Source: Pseudomonas viridiflava (GTDB lineage: Bacteria; Pseudomonadota; Gammaproteobacteria; Pseudomonadales; Pseudomonadaceae). From it: DNA of 64,000 nucleotides. The stretch is taken from the NCBI RefSeq assembly GCF_900582195.1, contig NZ_UTHA01000221.1, positions 1-64,000 of the forward strand, given 5' to 3'. This document shows positions 8,331-17,575 of this stretch, in pieces (the first letter of the stretch is position 1; every line of letters starts with the position of its first letter). Below the pieces are notes generated by a model, which worked only from the letters and a program-made list of their open reading frames with translations, was not told the origin of the DNA and searched no databases. Both the position numbers and the translations under genes were made by a program.

Positions 8331-9695
8331 TTAGTGACCTGTCAGCATTGCATCGGCCGGTGCGTCGGCACGCAGTTGCCCGGTCAGCAGGAAGTAGCCG
8401 AAACCGACCGCCATGAAGCCAAGGAAGATCAAGCCGATCAACGCGTTGAACCAGGCCATCGCCACCAGACAAACCACCGCCAGCACCAATGCAATCATTG
8501 GAATCAACGGATAGCACGGCGCGCGGAAAGTACGCTCCAGATTCGGTTCCGATCTACGCAGTTTGAACAGGCTGAGCATGCTCATGATGTACATCACGAT
8601 CGCACCGAACACGGCCATGGTGATCATCGCGGCGGTGAGGGTCATACCGCCGAGGTTGATCAAGCCGTCGCTGTAAATCGCGGCAATGCCGATGATGCCG
8701 CCGACAATGATGGCGCGATGCGGCGTCTGGAAGCGCGAGAGTTTCGCCAGCGAGGCCGGCAGGTAACCGGCGCGGGCCAGTGCGAAGAACTGCCGCGAGT
8801 AGCCGAGAATGATCCCGTGGAAACTGGCGACCAGACCGAACAGGCCGATCCACACCAGCATGTGCAGCCAGCCGGAGTTGTCGCCGACCACGGTTTTCAT
8901 TGCCTGCGGCAATGGGTCGTTGATGTTGGCCAGGGTGCGCCAGTCACCGACGCCGCCGGCAAAGAACATCACGCCCATCGCCAGCAACACCAGGGTCAGG
9001 ATGCCGCTGATGTAGGCCTTGGGAATCGTGCGCTTCGGATCCTTGGCTTCTTCGGCGGCCATCGCCGCGCCTTCAATGGCGAGGAAGAACCAGATCGCAA
9101 ACGGAATGGCCGCGAACATCCCGGCAATTGCCGGTGCGCCAAACACATCCGACCCCGCCCAGCCATTGAGGGCGAAGTTGCTGAAGCTGAACGCTGGTGC
9201 GACCACGCCCATGAACACCAGCAACTCGGCAACGGCGAGCACGCAGACGATCAGCTCGAAGGTTGCTGCCAGTTTCACGCCAAGAATGTTCAGGCCCATG
9301 AACACGATGTAGGCCCCGACCGCTGCGTGTTTCGGATCAAGCGCCGGAAACTGCACATTGAGGTACGCGCCAATTGCCAGCGCGATCGCCGGTGGCGCAA
9401 AGACGAATTCGATCAGCGTCGCCAGACCGGCAATCAATCCGCCTTTCTCACCGAAGGCGCGACGGCTGTAGGCAAATGGCCCGCCGGCATGGGGAATGGC
9501 GGTAGTCAGTTCGGTGAAACTGAAGATAAAGCAGGTGTACATGGTCGCGACCATGAACGAGGTCACCAGGAAGCCCAGTGTTCCGGCCACGCCCCAGCCG
9601 TAACTCCAGCCGAAGTATTCCCCGGAAATCACCAGCCCTACGGCGATGCCCCACAGGTGCAAAGTGCCCAGTGTGGGTTTGAGTTGTGTGTTCAT
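8331..9695 (-). CDS. eat: Ethanolamine permease (APC superfamily)
   Basis: Inner-membrane amine/amino-acid transporter of 454 aa with about twelve hydrophobic segments. The N-terminus LHLWGIAVGLVISGEYFGWS and the block FAIWFFLAIEGAAMAAEEA are the signatures of the ethanolamine permease branch of the APC family. Pseudomonads use ethanolamine as nitrogen and carbon source. No eutBC lyase genes are in the window, so the substrate rests on family resemblance. A downstream stretch of the minus strand leads to a DUF2897 gene. Confidence 0.82.
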   Translation of the reverse strand: MNTQLKPTLGTLHLWGIAVGLVISGEYFGWSYGWGVAGTLGFLVTSFMVATMYTCFIFSFTELTTAIPHAGGPFAYSRRAFGEKGGLIAGLATLIEFVFAPPAIALAIGAYLNVQFPALDPKHAAVGAYIVFMGLNILGVKLAATFELIVCVLAVAELLVFMGVVAPAFSFSNFALNGWAGSDVFGAPAIAGMFAAIPFAIWFFLAIEGAAMAAEEAKDPKRTIPKAYISGILTLVLLAMGVMFFAGGVGDWRTLANINDPLPQAMKTVVGDNSGWLHMLVWIGLFGLVASFHGIILGYSRQFFALARAGYLPASLAKLSRFQTPHRAIIVGGIIGIAAIYSDGLINLGGMTLTAAMITMAVFGAIVMYIMSMLSLFKLRRSEPNLERTFRAPCYPLIPMIALVLAVVCLVAMAWFNALIGLIFLGFMAVGFGYFLLTGQLRADAPADAMLTGH

Positions 9696-10093
9696 GCGGT
9701 TGCTCCCTGAACGGTTTGGAAAGCTCGGGGAAGGGCGTGTGCAGTGGGCGTGCCATTGCGGTGAAACAAGTCGTAATAAGTTGAAAGCTGTCGTATCGGG
9801 GATGTTCGCCGAGGGATAGCTGCATTTTGTGCGCCAGTTGGGTGCGATGTTTGCGGTTATGCCGTCTTCGCGAGCAAGCTCGCTCCCACAGGGGAATGCA
9901 TTTCAAATTGTGGGAGCGAGCTTGCTCGCGAAGAGGCCAGCCCAGACGCCCCGACTTCTCCTGTAACGCCCGCATAAACCCACTCTTTACGCTTTCTTTA
10001 TGCACAGCCAACCCCCTAGCTCTCGTTCCTTTACAGCCTCCTTTCCGACAATGCCTCCACACGCGGCAATACGCCGTAACACGGAGATCTTCC
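9696..10093. other. Intergenic region between eat and kdpF; holds a REPIN and the likely kdp promoter
   Basis: About 400 bases hold the divergent promoters of eat and kdpF. A REP pair occupies 9865-9933. Before kdpF, TTTAC (9986-9990), TTTATG (9997-10002) and TTTACA (10029-10034) resemble the T-rich half-sites that KdpE binds in E. coli, but the spacing differs, so this is only a candidate KdpE site. Confidence 0.4.
9865..9933. repeat. REPIN (pair of inverted REP sequences)
   Basis: CTTCGCGAGCAAGCTCGCTC CCACA and its inverted copy TGTGGGAGCGAGC TTGCTCGCGAAG flank about 18 bases. Each half forms its own hairpin and the two also pair with each other. The same element recurs throughout the window (18.3, 20.8, 22.3, 32.3, 43.3, 49.9, 52.3 and 56.9 kb). 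Confidence 0.9.
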
Positions 10094-10183
10094 ATGAGCG
10101 TTCTGGACGGGGTGTCACTGCTATTGGCAGTGGGGCTGTTCATTTATCTGTTGGTTGCGCTGTTGCGCGCGGATCGGAACTAG
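10094..10183 (+). CDS. kdpF: Potassium-transporting ATPase subunit KdpF
   Basis: A 29-aa single-helix membrane peptide, MSVLDGVSLLLAVGLFIYLL followed by VALLRADRN. KdpF stabilises the KdpABC pump in the inner membrane. Length, hydrophobic core and position directly before kdpA (eight bases between stop and next ATG) match the family. Confidence 0.92.
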   Translation: MSVLDGVSLLLAVGLFIYLLVALLRADRN

Positions 10184-10191
10184 GAGCGGCT

Positions 10192-11886
10192 ATGCACAGT
10201 TATGACTATTGGCTGATCCTCGCGTTTTTTGCGGTGGTCTTGCTGCCGGCGCCGCTGCTCGGGCGCTTCTACTACAAAGTGATGGAAGGTCAGCGCACCT
10301 GGCTGACGCCGGTTCTCGGCCCGGTCGAGCGCGGTTGCTACCGCATTGCCGGGGTCGATCCGCAGGCTGAGCAGAGCTGGCAGAAATACACGCTGGCGCT
10401 GCTCGCGTTTAACCTCGCCGGTTTCCTGCTGCTTTTCGCGATTCTGTTGTTCCAGGATCACTTGCCGCTGAACCCGCAGAACCTGCCGGGCCAGGAATGG
10501 ACCCAAGCGTTCAACACCGCGGTCAGTTTCATGACCAACACCAACTGGCAGTCCTACAGCGGTGAAGCGACCCTCAGCTACCTGAGCCAGATGGTCGGCC
10601 TCACCGTGCAGAACTTCGTCAGCGCCGCCACCGGCCTCGCCGTGCTGGTTGCGTTGTGCCGTGGCATCGGCCGCAAGTCGACGAAAACCCTCGGCAACTT
10701 CTGGGTCGACATGACCCGCGCCACCCTCTACGGCCTGTTGCCGCTGTGCCTGTTGCTGGCGCTGTATCTGGTCTGGCAGGGCGTGCCACAAACTTTCGCG
10801 CAATATGTGAATGCAGTGACCATGCAGGGCGTCGATCAAGTGATCCCGCTCGGCCCTGCCGCCAGTCAGATTGCGATCAAGCAACTGGGCACCAACGGTG
10901 GTGGTTTCTTCGGCGTCAACTCGGCGCATCCATTCGAGAACCCGACCGCGTGGAGCAATCTGTTCGAAGTCGCTTCGATCATTCTGATCCCGGTGGCGCT
11001 GGTGTTCACTTTCGGTCACTACGTCAAAGACCTGCGTCAGAGCCGCGCGATCATCGCCTGCATGCTCGCGTTGTTCCTGATCGGTGGCGCGACGTCGCTG
11101 TGGGCCGAGTATCAGCCGAACCCGGCCCTGAACAACGCCGCCGTCGAACAGACCGCACCGCTGGAAGGTAAAGAAGCGCGCTTCGGCACCACTGCGACAG
11201 TGCTCTGGTCGGTGACGACGACGGCGGCCTCGAACGGCTCGGTCAACGGCATGCACGACAGCCTCAACCCGCTCAGCGGTATGGTGGCGCTGGTCAACAT
11301 GATGGTCGGCGAAGTGATCTTCGGCGGCGTCGGTGCCGGCCTCTACGGCATGTTGCTCAACGTGCTGATCGCGGTGTTTCTCGCCGGTTTGATGATCGGG
11401 CGAACCCCGGAATACCTCGGCAAGAAACTGCAGGCGCGGGAAGTGCAATTGCTGGTGGTGACCCTGCTGGTGATGCCGGTCGGCGTGCTGGTGCTTGGCG
11501 CGATTGCCTCCGCGGTTCCCAGTGCTGCGGCGACCATCAGCAACCCCGGCCCGCACGGTTTCAGCCAGTTGCTCTACGCCTACACCTCCGCCAGTGCCAA
11601 CAACGGTTCGGCGTTCGGTGGCCTGGGTGCCAACACACCGTTCCATAACCTGATGCTGGGTCTGGGCATGTTGATCGGTCGCTTCGGTTACATCCTCCCG
11701 GTTCTGGCACTGGCCGGCAGCCTGGCGATGAAGAAAACCGCACCGATCGGGCAGAACAGCTTCCCGACTCACGGCCCGCTGTTCGTGACCCTGTTGACCG
11801 TGACCATTTTGCTGGTGGGTGGCCTGACCTTTCTGCCAACTCTGGCGCTCGGCCCGATCGCCGAACATTTAAGTATGGGCTTCTAA
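10192..11886 (+). CDS. kdpA: Potassium-transporting ATPase, K+-binding channel subunit KdpA
   Basis: Channel-like subunit that selects K+ for the high-affinity P-type pump. The 564-aa protein has about ten hydrophobic segments and the four degenerate selectivity loops of the KdpA/Trk family, including SFMTNTNWQSYSGE, GTNGGGFFGVNSAHPFENP and ASANNGSAFGG. ATG 10192 follows GGAGCGG. An apparent longer frame from 10000 overlaps kdpF and is not credible. It forms one transcript with kdpF and kdpB, which follows after ten bases. Confidence 0.97.
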   Translation: MHSYDYWLILAFFAVVLLPAPLLGRFYYKVMEGQRTWLTPVLGPVERGCYRIAGVDPQAEQSWQKYTLALLAFNLAGFLLLFAILLFQDHLPLNPQNLPGQEWTQAFNTAVSFMTNTNWQSYSGEATLSYLSQMVGLTVQNFVSAATGLAVLVALCRGIGRKSTKTLGNFWVDMTRATLYGLLPLCLLLALYLVWQGVPQTFAQYVNAVTMQGVDQVIPLGPAASQIAIKQLGTNGGGFFGVNSAHPFENPTAWSNLFEVASIILIPVALVFTFGHYVKDLRQSRAIIACMLALFLIGGATSLWAEYQPNPALNNAAVEQTAPLEGKEARFGTTATVLWSVTTTAASNGSVNGMHDSLNPLSGMVALVNMMVGEVIFGGVGAGLYGMLLNVLIAVFLAGLMIGRTPEYLGKKLQAREVQLLVVTLLVMPVGVLVLGAIASAVPSAAATISNPGPHGFSQLLYAYTSASANNGSAFGGLGANTPFHNLMLGLGMLIGRFGYILPVLALAGSLAMKKTAPIGQNSFPTHGPLFVTLLTVTILLVGGLTFLPTLALGPIAEHLSMGF

Positions 11887-11896
11887 GGAATCCATC

Positions 11897-13960
11897 ATGA
11901 ATATGCATGTTCCTGCAAAACCTGCAGCGCCGACCCAGTCGGCAGAAGCACCGAAAACCGCGATCTCGGCCCTGTGGCGGCCGGCGCTGGTGCAAGCCTT
12001 CGTCAAGCTCGACCCTCGGCAACTGAAGCGTTCGCCGGTGATGCTGGTGGTCGAACTGACGGCGATTTTCACCACCGTGCTGTGCTTTCTTCCTGACGCC
12101 GACGTGCCGACCTTCGTCGCGGCGCAAATTGCCTTGTGGCTGTGGTTCACCGTGCTGTTCGCCAATTTCGCCGAAGCCTTGGCCGAAGGTCGCGGCAAGG
12201 CCCGCGCCGACAGCCTCAAGGCGGGCAGCGAAGGCCTCAGCGCACGGCGCAAGCAGGCTAACGGCAGCTTTCAGGTAGTCCCGGCTACGAGCCTGCGCAA
12301 GGGCGATGTGGTGCGCGTCGAAGCCGGGGAGATGATCCCCGGTGACGGCGAAGTCATCGAAGGCATCGCAGCGGTCAACGAAGCGGCGATCACCGGTGAA
12401 TCGGCGCCGGTGATTCGTGAGTCCGGCGGCGACCGTTCGGCCGTTACCGGCAACACGCGACTGGTGTCCGACTGGCTGCTGGTGCAGATCACCGCCAACC
12501 CCGGCGAGTCGACCCTCGACCGTATGATCGCGCTGGTCGAAGGCGCCAAACGCCAGAAAACCCCGAACGAAGTGGCGCTGGATATCCTGCTGATCGGCCT
12601 GACCCTGATCTTTCTGCTGGTGGTCGTGACCCTGCAACCGTTCGCCCATTTCGCCAATGGCAGCTTGCCGCTGGTGTTTCTGGTGGCGCTGTTGGTCACG
12701 CTGATTCCGACCACCATTGGCGGTCTGCTGTCGGCGATCGGTATCGCTGGGATGGATCGTCTGGTGCGCCTCAATGTGATCGCCAAATCCGGTCGTGCGG
12801 TGGAAGCAGCGGGCGACGTGCATGTGCTGTTGCTGGACAAGACCGGCACCATCACTTTCGGCAACCGTCGTTGCAGCGCGGTGTATGCCGCGCCCGGTGT
12901 GAGTGGTCGTGAGCTGGCCGAAGGTGCGTTGTTCGCTTCGCTGGCCGACGAAACCGCTGAAGGTAAATCCATCGTCGAGTACCTGCGCGGTCTGCATCCG
13001 CAGCCTGAGCCGGCGCCGGAAACCTTGACCGCGGTGCCGTTCAGCGCTGAAACCCGTTTGTCCGGTGTCGACTATCAGGGCCGTGTCTACCGCAAAGGCG
13101 CGGTGGATTCGCTGCTGAGTTTCCTCGGCCAGAAACGCTCGGATCTGGCTCCGGCCCTGTCGCGGGAAATCGACAAGATCGCCCAGAGCGGCGGCACGCC
13201 GTTGCTGGTCTGCGCTGACGGCAAACTGCTTGGCGCGATCCACCTCAAGGACGTGGTCAAACCGGGCATTCGCGAGCGTTTTGCCGAACTGCGCAAACTT
13301 GGGATTCGCACCGTGATGGTCACCGGCGACAACCCGCTGACCGCTGCCGCCATCGCCGCTGAAGCAGGCGTTGATGACGTCCTCGCCGAAGCCACCCCGG
13401 AGAAAAAACTCGCGCGCATTCGTCATGAGCAAAACGACGGTCGCCTGGTCGCGATGTGCGGCGACGGCGCCAACGATGCCCCGGCGCTGGCCCAGGCTGA
13501 CGTCGGCATGGCGATGAACGACGGCACCCAGGCTGCCCGCGAAGCAGCGAACATGGTCGACCTCGACAGCGATCCGACCAAGCTGCTCGATGTGGTGCAG
13601 ATCGGCAAGGAATTGCTGGTAACCCGTGGTGCGCTGACGACGTTTTCCATCGCCAACGACGTCGCCAAATACTTCGCGATCCTGCCGGCACTGTTCGCCT
13701 CGATTTATCCGCAACTGGGTGTGCTGAACATCATGCAGTTGACCAGCCCGCAGAGCGCGATCCTCTCGGCCATCGTCTTCAATGCCTTGATCATCGTCGT
13801 GCTGATTCCGCTGGCGCTGCGCGGTGTGCGCGTGCAGGCGGCGAGTGCGGCGGCGTTGCTGCGGCGCAATCTGTTGATCTATGGATTGGGCGGGATTCTG
13901 GTGCCGTTTGTGGGGATCAAGGCGATCGACATGTTGCTCACGGCGTTGCATCTGGTGTGA
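11897..13960 (+). CDS. kdpB: Potassium-transporting P-type ATPase, catalytic subunit KdpB
   Basis: Energises the pump through an aspartyl-phosphate cycle. The 687-aa protein carries TGES in the actuator domain (ITGESAPV), the phosphorylation motif DKTGT at residues 314-318, the nucleotide-binding KGA (YRKGAVDSL), and the hinge motif TGDNPLTA followed by GDGANDAPALAQAD. Hydrophobic segments fit the seven helices of KdpB. It is the third gene of kdpFABC; the next gene, kdpC, is separated by a 231-base gap that contains an inserted repeat, unusual for this normally compact operon. Confidence 0.97.
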   Translation: MNMHVPAKPAAPTQSAEAPKTAISALWRPALVQAFVKLDPRQLKRSPVMLVVELTAIFTTVLCFLPDADVPTFVAAQIALWLWFTVLFANFAEALAEGRGKARADSLKAGSEGLSARRKQANGSFQVVPATSLRKGDVVRVEAGEMIPGDGEVIEGIAAVNEAAITGESAPVIRESGGDRSAVTGNTRLVSDWLLVQITANPGESTLDRMIALVEGAKRQKTPNEVALDILLIGLTLIFLLVVVTLQPFAHFANGSLPLVFLVALLVTLIPTTIGGLLSAIGIAGMDRLVRLNVIAKSGRAVEAAGDVHVLLLDKTGTITFGNRRCSAVYAAPGVSGRELAEGALFASLADETAEGKSIVEYLRGLHPQPEPAPETLTAVPFSAETRLSGVDYQGRVYRKGAVDSLLSFLGQKRSDLAPALSREIDKIAQSGGTPLLVCADGKLLGAIHLKDVVKPGIRERFAELRKLGIRTVMVTGDNPLTAAAIAAEAGVDDVLAEATPEKKLARIRHEQNDGRLVAMCGDGANDAPALAQADVGMAMNDGTQAAREAANMVDLDSDPTKLLDVVQIGKELLVTRGALTTFSIANDVAKYFAILPALFASIYPQLGVLNIMQLTSPQSAILSAIVFNALIIVVLIPLALRGVRVQAASAAALLRRNLLIYGLGGILVPFVGIKAIDMLLTALHLV

Positions 13961-13973
13961 GGCTGACATCGCA

Positions 13974-14136
13974 GCCCCTCACCCTAACCCTCTCCCGTGG
14001 GAGAGGGGACTGACCGAGGTGTTTACGAGAGGTACATCGACCTGAAATACCGAGCCGAACTCAGGTTTTGAAAAGCACATAAATCGGCTCCCTTTCTCCC
14101 TCGCCCCCTTGGGGGAGAGGGCTGGGGTGAGGGGGG
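13974..14136. repeat. MITE-like inverted repeat in the kdpB-kdpC gap
   Basis: The left arm CCCCTCACCCTAACCCTCTC (from 13975) and the right arm GGGAGAGGGCTGGGGTGAGGGG read in inverse form are near-perfect complements across about 115 bases. A further hairpin, GAGCCGA (14051-) with TCGGCTC, sits in the middle. This family of CCCTAACCCTCTCCC repeats is known from pseudomonad intergenic regions. It is distinct from the REPs and lies wholly between two genes of one operon. Confidence 0.8.
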
Positions 14137-14191
14137 AAAGTTCTCCCTGACACCCCGCAAAAGTTTGCCCAACGAATTCGAGGATCCTGAA

Positions 14192-14737
14192 ATGTCCACA
14201 ATGATACGTCCGGCCCTGAGCCTGCTGGTGCTGATGACCCTGGTCACCGGCGTCGCCTATCCGCTGGTGGTGACCGGTGTTGCGCAAGTCGCGTTCCCCG
14301 CTCAAGCCAACGGCAGCCTGGTGCGAGACGCCGACGGCAAGGTCCGTGGCTCGTCGCTGATCGCCCAGGATTTCGTCGACGATGCGTGTTTCCATCCACG
14401 GCCATCTGCCGGCGCGTTTGCGACGGTTTCCAGCAGCGCCAGCAACCTGGCGCCGAGCAATCCGGCACTCGCCATGCGGGTGATCGATGACGCCAACAAG
14501 TTGCAGGTTCCAGGGCAAGGTCCGGTGCCATTGGCCTTGCTGACCACCTCCGGCAGCGGCCTCGATCCACACTTGCCACCAGCAGCAATTGCCTATCAAC
14601 TGGCGCGTGTCGCAGCGGCGCGAAATCTGCCGGTATCGACTCTGCAGCAACTGCTCGATGCGCACATCGAACAGCCGCTGGTAGGGCCGCCGGTGGTGAA
14701 TGTGCTTGAGCTGAATATGGCACTGGAAAAACTGTAG
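14192..14737 (+). CDS. kdpC: Potassium-transporting ATPase, subunit KdpC
   Basis: Small subunit that stabilises nucleotide binding by KdpB. The 181-aa protein has one N-terminal membrane helix (PALSLLVLMTLVTGVAYPLVV), then a periplasmic domain with GSSLIAQDF, FHPRPSA and the block SGSGLDPHLPPAAI typical of the family. ATG 14192 follows GAGGATCC; an upstream in-frame codon at 14165 lies next to the inserted repeat and is unlikely. Distance from kdpB is 231 bases. Confidence 0.96.
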   Translation: MSTMIRPALSLLVLMTLVTGVAYPLVVTGVAQVAFPAQANGSLVRDADGKVRGSSLIAQDFVDDACFHPRPSAGAFATVSSSASNLAPSNPALAMRVIDDANKLQVPGQGPVPLALLTTSGSGLDPHLPPAAIAYQLARVAAARNLPVSTLQQLLDAHIEQPLVGPPVVNVLELNMALEKL

Positions 14738-14740
14738 AAA

Positions 14741-14853
14741 TTGATCGTTCCCACGCTCTGCGTGGGAATGCATCAATGGACGCTCCGCGTCCGCTTTGGT
14801 GGGACGCAGAGCGTCCCGGGCTGCATTCCCACGCAGAGCGTGGGAACGATCAA
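14741..14853. repeat. Palindromic repeat in the kdpC-kdpD gap
   Basis: Arms of about 32 bases, starting TTGATCGTTCCCACGCTCTG at 14741 and ending in its exact inverse at 14853, are perfectly complementary. A second inverted pair (GACGCTCCGCGTCC with GGACGCAGAGCGTC-like sequence) lies inside, so the transcript could form a long nested hairpin. The repeat starts four bases after the kdpC stop codon. It belongs to a repeat family different from the two others in the window. Confidence 0.88.
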
Positions 14854-14875
14854 TCAGGAAGAGAGAACATCAAGC

Positions 14876-17527
14876 ATGAGCGACTCCGGCCGCGCCGACG
14901 CGCTGTTAGCAGACCTGCCCCGTGACGGCCGTGGCCGGCTCAAGGTTTTCCTCGGCGCCGCCCCCGGTGTCGGCAAGACCTACGCCATGCTTCAGGCCGC
15001 CCACACACAACTGCGCCAGGGCGTAAAGGTTATTGCGGGCGTCGTCGAAACCCACGGCCGCGCCGAAACCGAAGCGTTGCTTGGCGGCCTGCCGCAGCAA
15101 CCGCTGGTGCGCTCGGAATACCGTGGCGTGATGCTCGAAGAAATGGACCTCGACGGCCTGCTCGCCGCCAAGCCGAAGCTTGTGCTGGTGGATGAGCTGG
15201 CCCACAGCAACGCCCCCGGCAGCCGCCACGCGAAACGCTGGCAAGACATTCAGGAATTGCTCGCTGCCGGTATCGACGTATTCACCACGGTTAACGTCCA
15301 GCACCTGGAAAGCCTCAACGATCAGGTGCGCGGCATCACCGGTGTGCAAGTGCGCGAAACCCTGCCGGACTGGGTGCTGCAAGAAGCCTACGAACTGCTG
15401 TTGATCGACCTGCCGCCGCGTGAACTGCTCGAGCGTCTGCGTGAAGGCAAGGTCTACGTGCCGGAACAGGCCCGCGCAGCGATCGATGCATTTTTCACCC
15501 AGACCAACCTCACCGCATTGCGCGAGCTGGCGATGCAAACCGCCGCTGCGCAGGTCGATAACGATCTCGCTCAAGGCTATCGCCAGCTCGGTCAGGCCGC
15601 CCCGGCGGTGCGAGGACGCCTGCTGGTCGGCGTCGATGGCGATGCGCAGGCCGAACGCCTGGTGCGCCACGCCAGTCGCGTTGCCCAGCGCCGGCATTTA
15701 CCGTGGAGTCTGGTGCACGTCGATAACGGCAGCGTACGCGACGAGCAATCGCGCCTGCGCCTGCAAAGCGCCCAGCAACTGGCCGAACGCCTCGGTGGTG
15801 AAGTGGTGTTGCTGCGCGCCGGTGAGGTGGCGAAAACCCTGATCCAGCACGCTGCCGAACGCCGTGCGAGTCTGGTATTGGTCGGCCAGTCCCGGCCGCG
15901 TCTGCGCCGGCGTCTGTTCGGCGGCGGACTCGCGGCGCGCCTGCTGCGTCAGGCTCATGGGCTGGAGATCAACGTCCTCGACAGCGATCAGCAACAGCAT
16001 CAACCGCGCCCGCGCAACGCGCTGACATTGGTGTGGTTCGACTATGCGTTGGCGCTGGTCGCCACCGTATTGGCCACTGCCCTGGCGTGGGCCGTGTCGA
16101 GCGTGCTGCCGCTGCCGAATATCTCGCTGGTGTTTCTTGCAGCCGTGTTGCTGGTCGCGGTGCGCAGCAGTCTCGGCCCGGCGCTGGCCTGTGCGGCGCT
16201 GTCGTTTCTGACCTATGACTTTCTGTTCATTCCGCCGAATTTTTCTTTCAGCATTCAGCGCGAAGAAGACGTGCTGACCTTATTGTTTTTCCTGCTGATG
16301 GCAGCGCTCACCGGCAACCTCGCGGCGCGTCAGCGTCGACAATTGCAAGCCTTGCGTGACACCCAGGAAGAAACCACCGAACTGCTCGACCTGTCGCGCA
16401 AGCTCACCGCCGCGACCGATCGTCAAGCGGTGGTCAGCGCTGCCGCGCAACACCTCAATGGCTGGAGCGATCTGCAACTGTGCCTGCTCAATCGCGACGG
16501 CCAGGGCGGCTGGAAAGTCGAGACCGGCGGGCCGCTGGATTTTACCGAGTCCGAACGCGCGGCTGCCGATTGGGCCTGGCAGCACGATCAACCGGCGGGC
16601 ATGGGCACCGGCACGTTGCCGTTCGGACGCTGGTGGTGGTGGCCGCTGTCGGTCGAGGACGGGCCGCTGGCGTTGCTCGGTGTCTGCGCCAAAGAGGGCC
16701 AGACCTTGAGCGGTCAACGCCGGCGTTTGCTGACCGCGTTGAGTCAGCCGCTCGCCCAAGCGCTGGCGCGGGCACAGTTGGCCGATGACCTGGAAGCCGC
16801 GCGCCTGCACGGTGAAACCGAACAACTGCGCAGTGCCTTGCTGGCCTCGGTGTCCCACGACTTGCGCACGCCGTTGACCGCCATGCGCGGCAGCATCGAC
16901 AGCCTGTTGGCCCTCGGCGAAGCGATCCCGCTGGAGGACCGTCGTGAATTGCTCGAAGGCACCCGCGATGAAGCCGAGCGCCTCGACCGTTACATCCAGA
17001 ATCTGCTCGACATGACCCGCCTCGGCCACGGGGCGCTGAAGCTGGCGCGGGACTGGGTGTCGCCGGCCGACATCGTCGGCAGTTCGCTCAATCGTCTGCG
17101 CGCAGTGCTCGCGCCGTTGCAGGTCAGCACCGATGTGCCAAGTGAACTGCCTCTGCTGTTTGTCCACGCCGCGTTGATCGAGCAGGCGCTGGTCAATGTG
17201 CTGGAAAACGCCGCGCGTTTTTCGCCACCTCACGGACGTTTGCAGCTGAACGCGGGAGCGAATGACGAGGAAATTTTCTTCTCGGTCAGCGACGAGGGGC
17301 CAGGGATTCCCGAGGACGAGCGGGCGAAGATTTTCGACATGTTCTACACCGCTGCCCGGGGTGATCGCGGCGGCCAGGGCACCGGCCTGGGCCTGGCGAT
17401 CTGTCAGGGCATGGTCGGTGCACACGGCGGTCGCATCAGTGTTGCCGACGGCATCGACGGACGTGGCACCTGCATCACCTTGCACTTGCCGTTGCAGACG
17501 CAACCGGGGATGGACGATGAAGGCTGA
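14876..17527 (+). CDS. kdpD: Osmosensitive K+ channel histidine kinase KdpD
   Basis: Membrane sensor kinase that phosphorylates KdpE under K+ limitation. The 883-aa protein has the cytoplasmic KdpD domain with Walker A GAAPGVGKTY (27-36) and DELAHSNAPGSRH, a universal-stress-like domain (about 245-370), four close membrane helices (about 385-485), a GAF-like region, then HisKA with SVSHDLRTPLTAM (His661) and HATPase_c with NVLENAARFSP and GTGLGLAI. Translation should start at ATG 14876, whereas the upstream frame to 14741 only reads through the palindromic repeat. It sits between kdpC and kdpE. Confidence 0.96.
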   Translation: MSDSGRADALLADLPRDGRGRLKVFLGAAPGVGKTYAMLQAAHTQLRQGVKVIAGVVETHGRAETEALLGGLPQQPLVRSEYRGVMLEEMDLDGLLAAKPKLVLVDELAHSNAPGSRHAKRWQDIQELLAAGIDVFTTVNVQHLESLNDQVRGITGVQVRETLPDWVLQEAYELLLIDLPPRELLERLREGKVYVPEQARAAIDAFFTQTNLTALRELAMQTAAAQVDNDLAQGYRQLGQAAPAVRGRLLVGVDGDAQAERLVRHASRVAQRRHLPWSLVHVDNGSVRDEQSRLRLQSAQQLAERLGGEVVLLRAGEVAKTLIQHAAERRASLVLVGQSRPRLRRRLFGGGLAARLLRQAHGLEINVLDSDQQQHQPRPRNALTLVWFDYALALVATVLATALAWAVSSVLPLPNISLVFLAAVLLVAVRSSLGPALACAALSFLTYDFLFIPPNFSFSIQREEDVLTLLFFLLMAALTGNLAARQRRQLQALRDTQEETTELLDLSRKLTAATDRQAVVSAAAQHLNGWSDLQLCLLNRDGQGGWKVETGGPLDFTESERAAADWAWQHDQPAGMGTGTLPFGRWWWWPLSVEDGPLALLGVCAKEGQTLSGQRRRLLTALSQPLAQALARAQLADDLEAARLHGETEQLRSALLASVSHDLRTPLTAMRGSIDSLLALGEAIPLEDRRELLEGTRDEAERLDRYIQNLLDMTRLGHGALKLARDWVSPADIVGSSLNRLRAVLAPLQVSTDVPSELPLLFVHAALIEQALVNVLENAARFSPPHGRLQLNAGANDEEIFFSVSDEGPGIPEDERAKIFDMFYTAARGDRGGQGTGLGLAICQGMVGAHGGRISVADGIDGRGTCITLHLPLQTQPGMDDEG

Positions 17528-17575
17528 ATCCGACTGCGCTACTCTCTTGCCACTCTTTTGTGTTGATGTGAATTC

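Noticed and set aside
8334..9710. Plus-strand open frame of 458 codons opposite the permease
   Set aside because: It is antisense to a clear APC transporter and rich in Gln, His and Asp; not protein-like.
10180..11868. Minus-strand open frame of 562 codons antisense to kdpA
   Set aside because: GC-rich shadow of kdpA: it reads as Gln/His/Arg-rich low-complexity protein with no motif, while kdpA is a clear family member.
11561..13969. Minus-strand open frame of 802 codons antisense to kdpB
   Set aside because: Same effect of high third-position GC; composition is dominated by Gln, His and Arg, with no domain.
14741..14875. N-terminal extension of kdpD
   Set aside because: It only translates the palindromic repeat; normal KdpD begins at ATG 14876.
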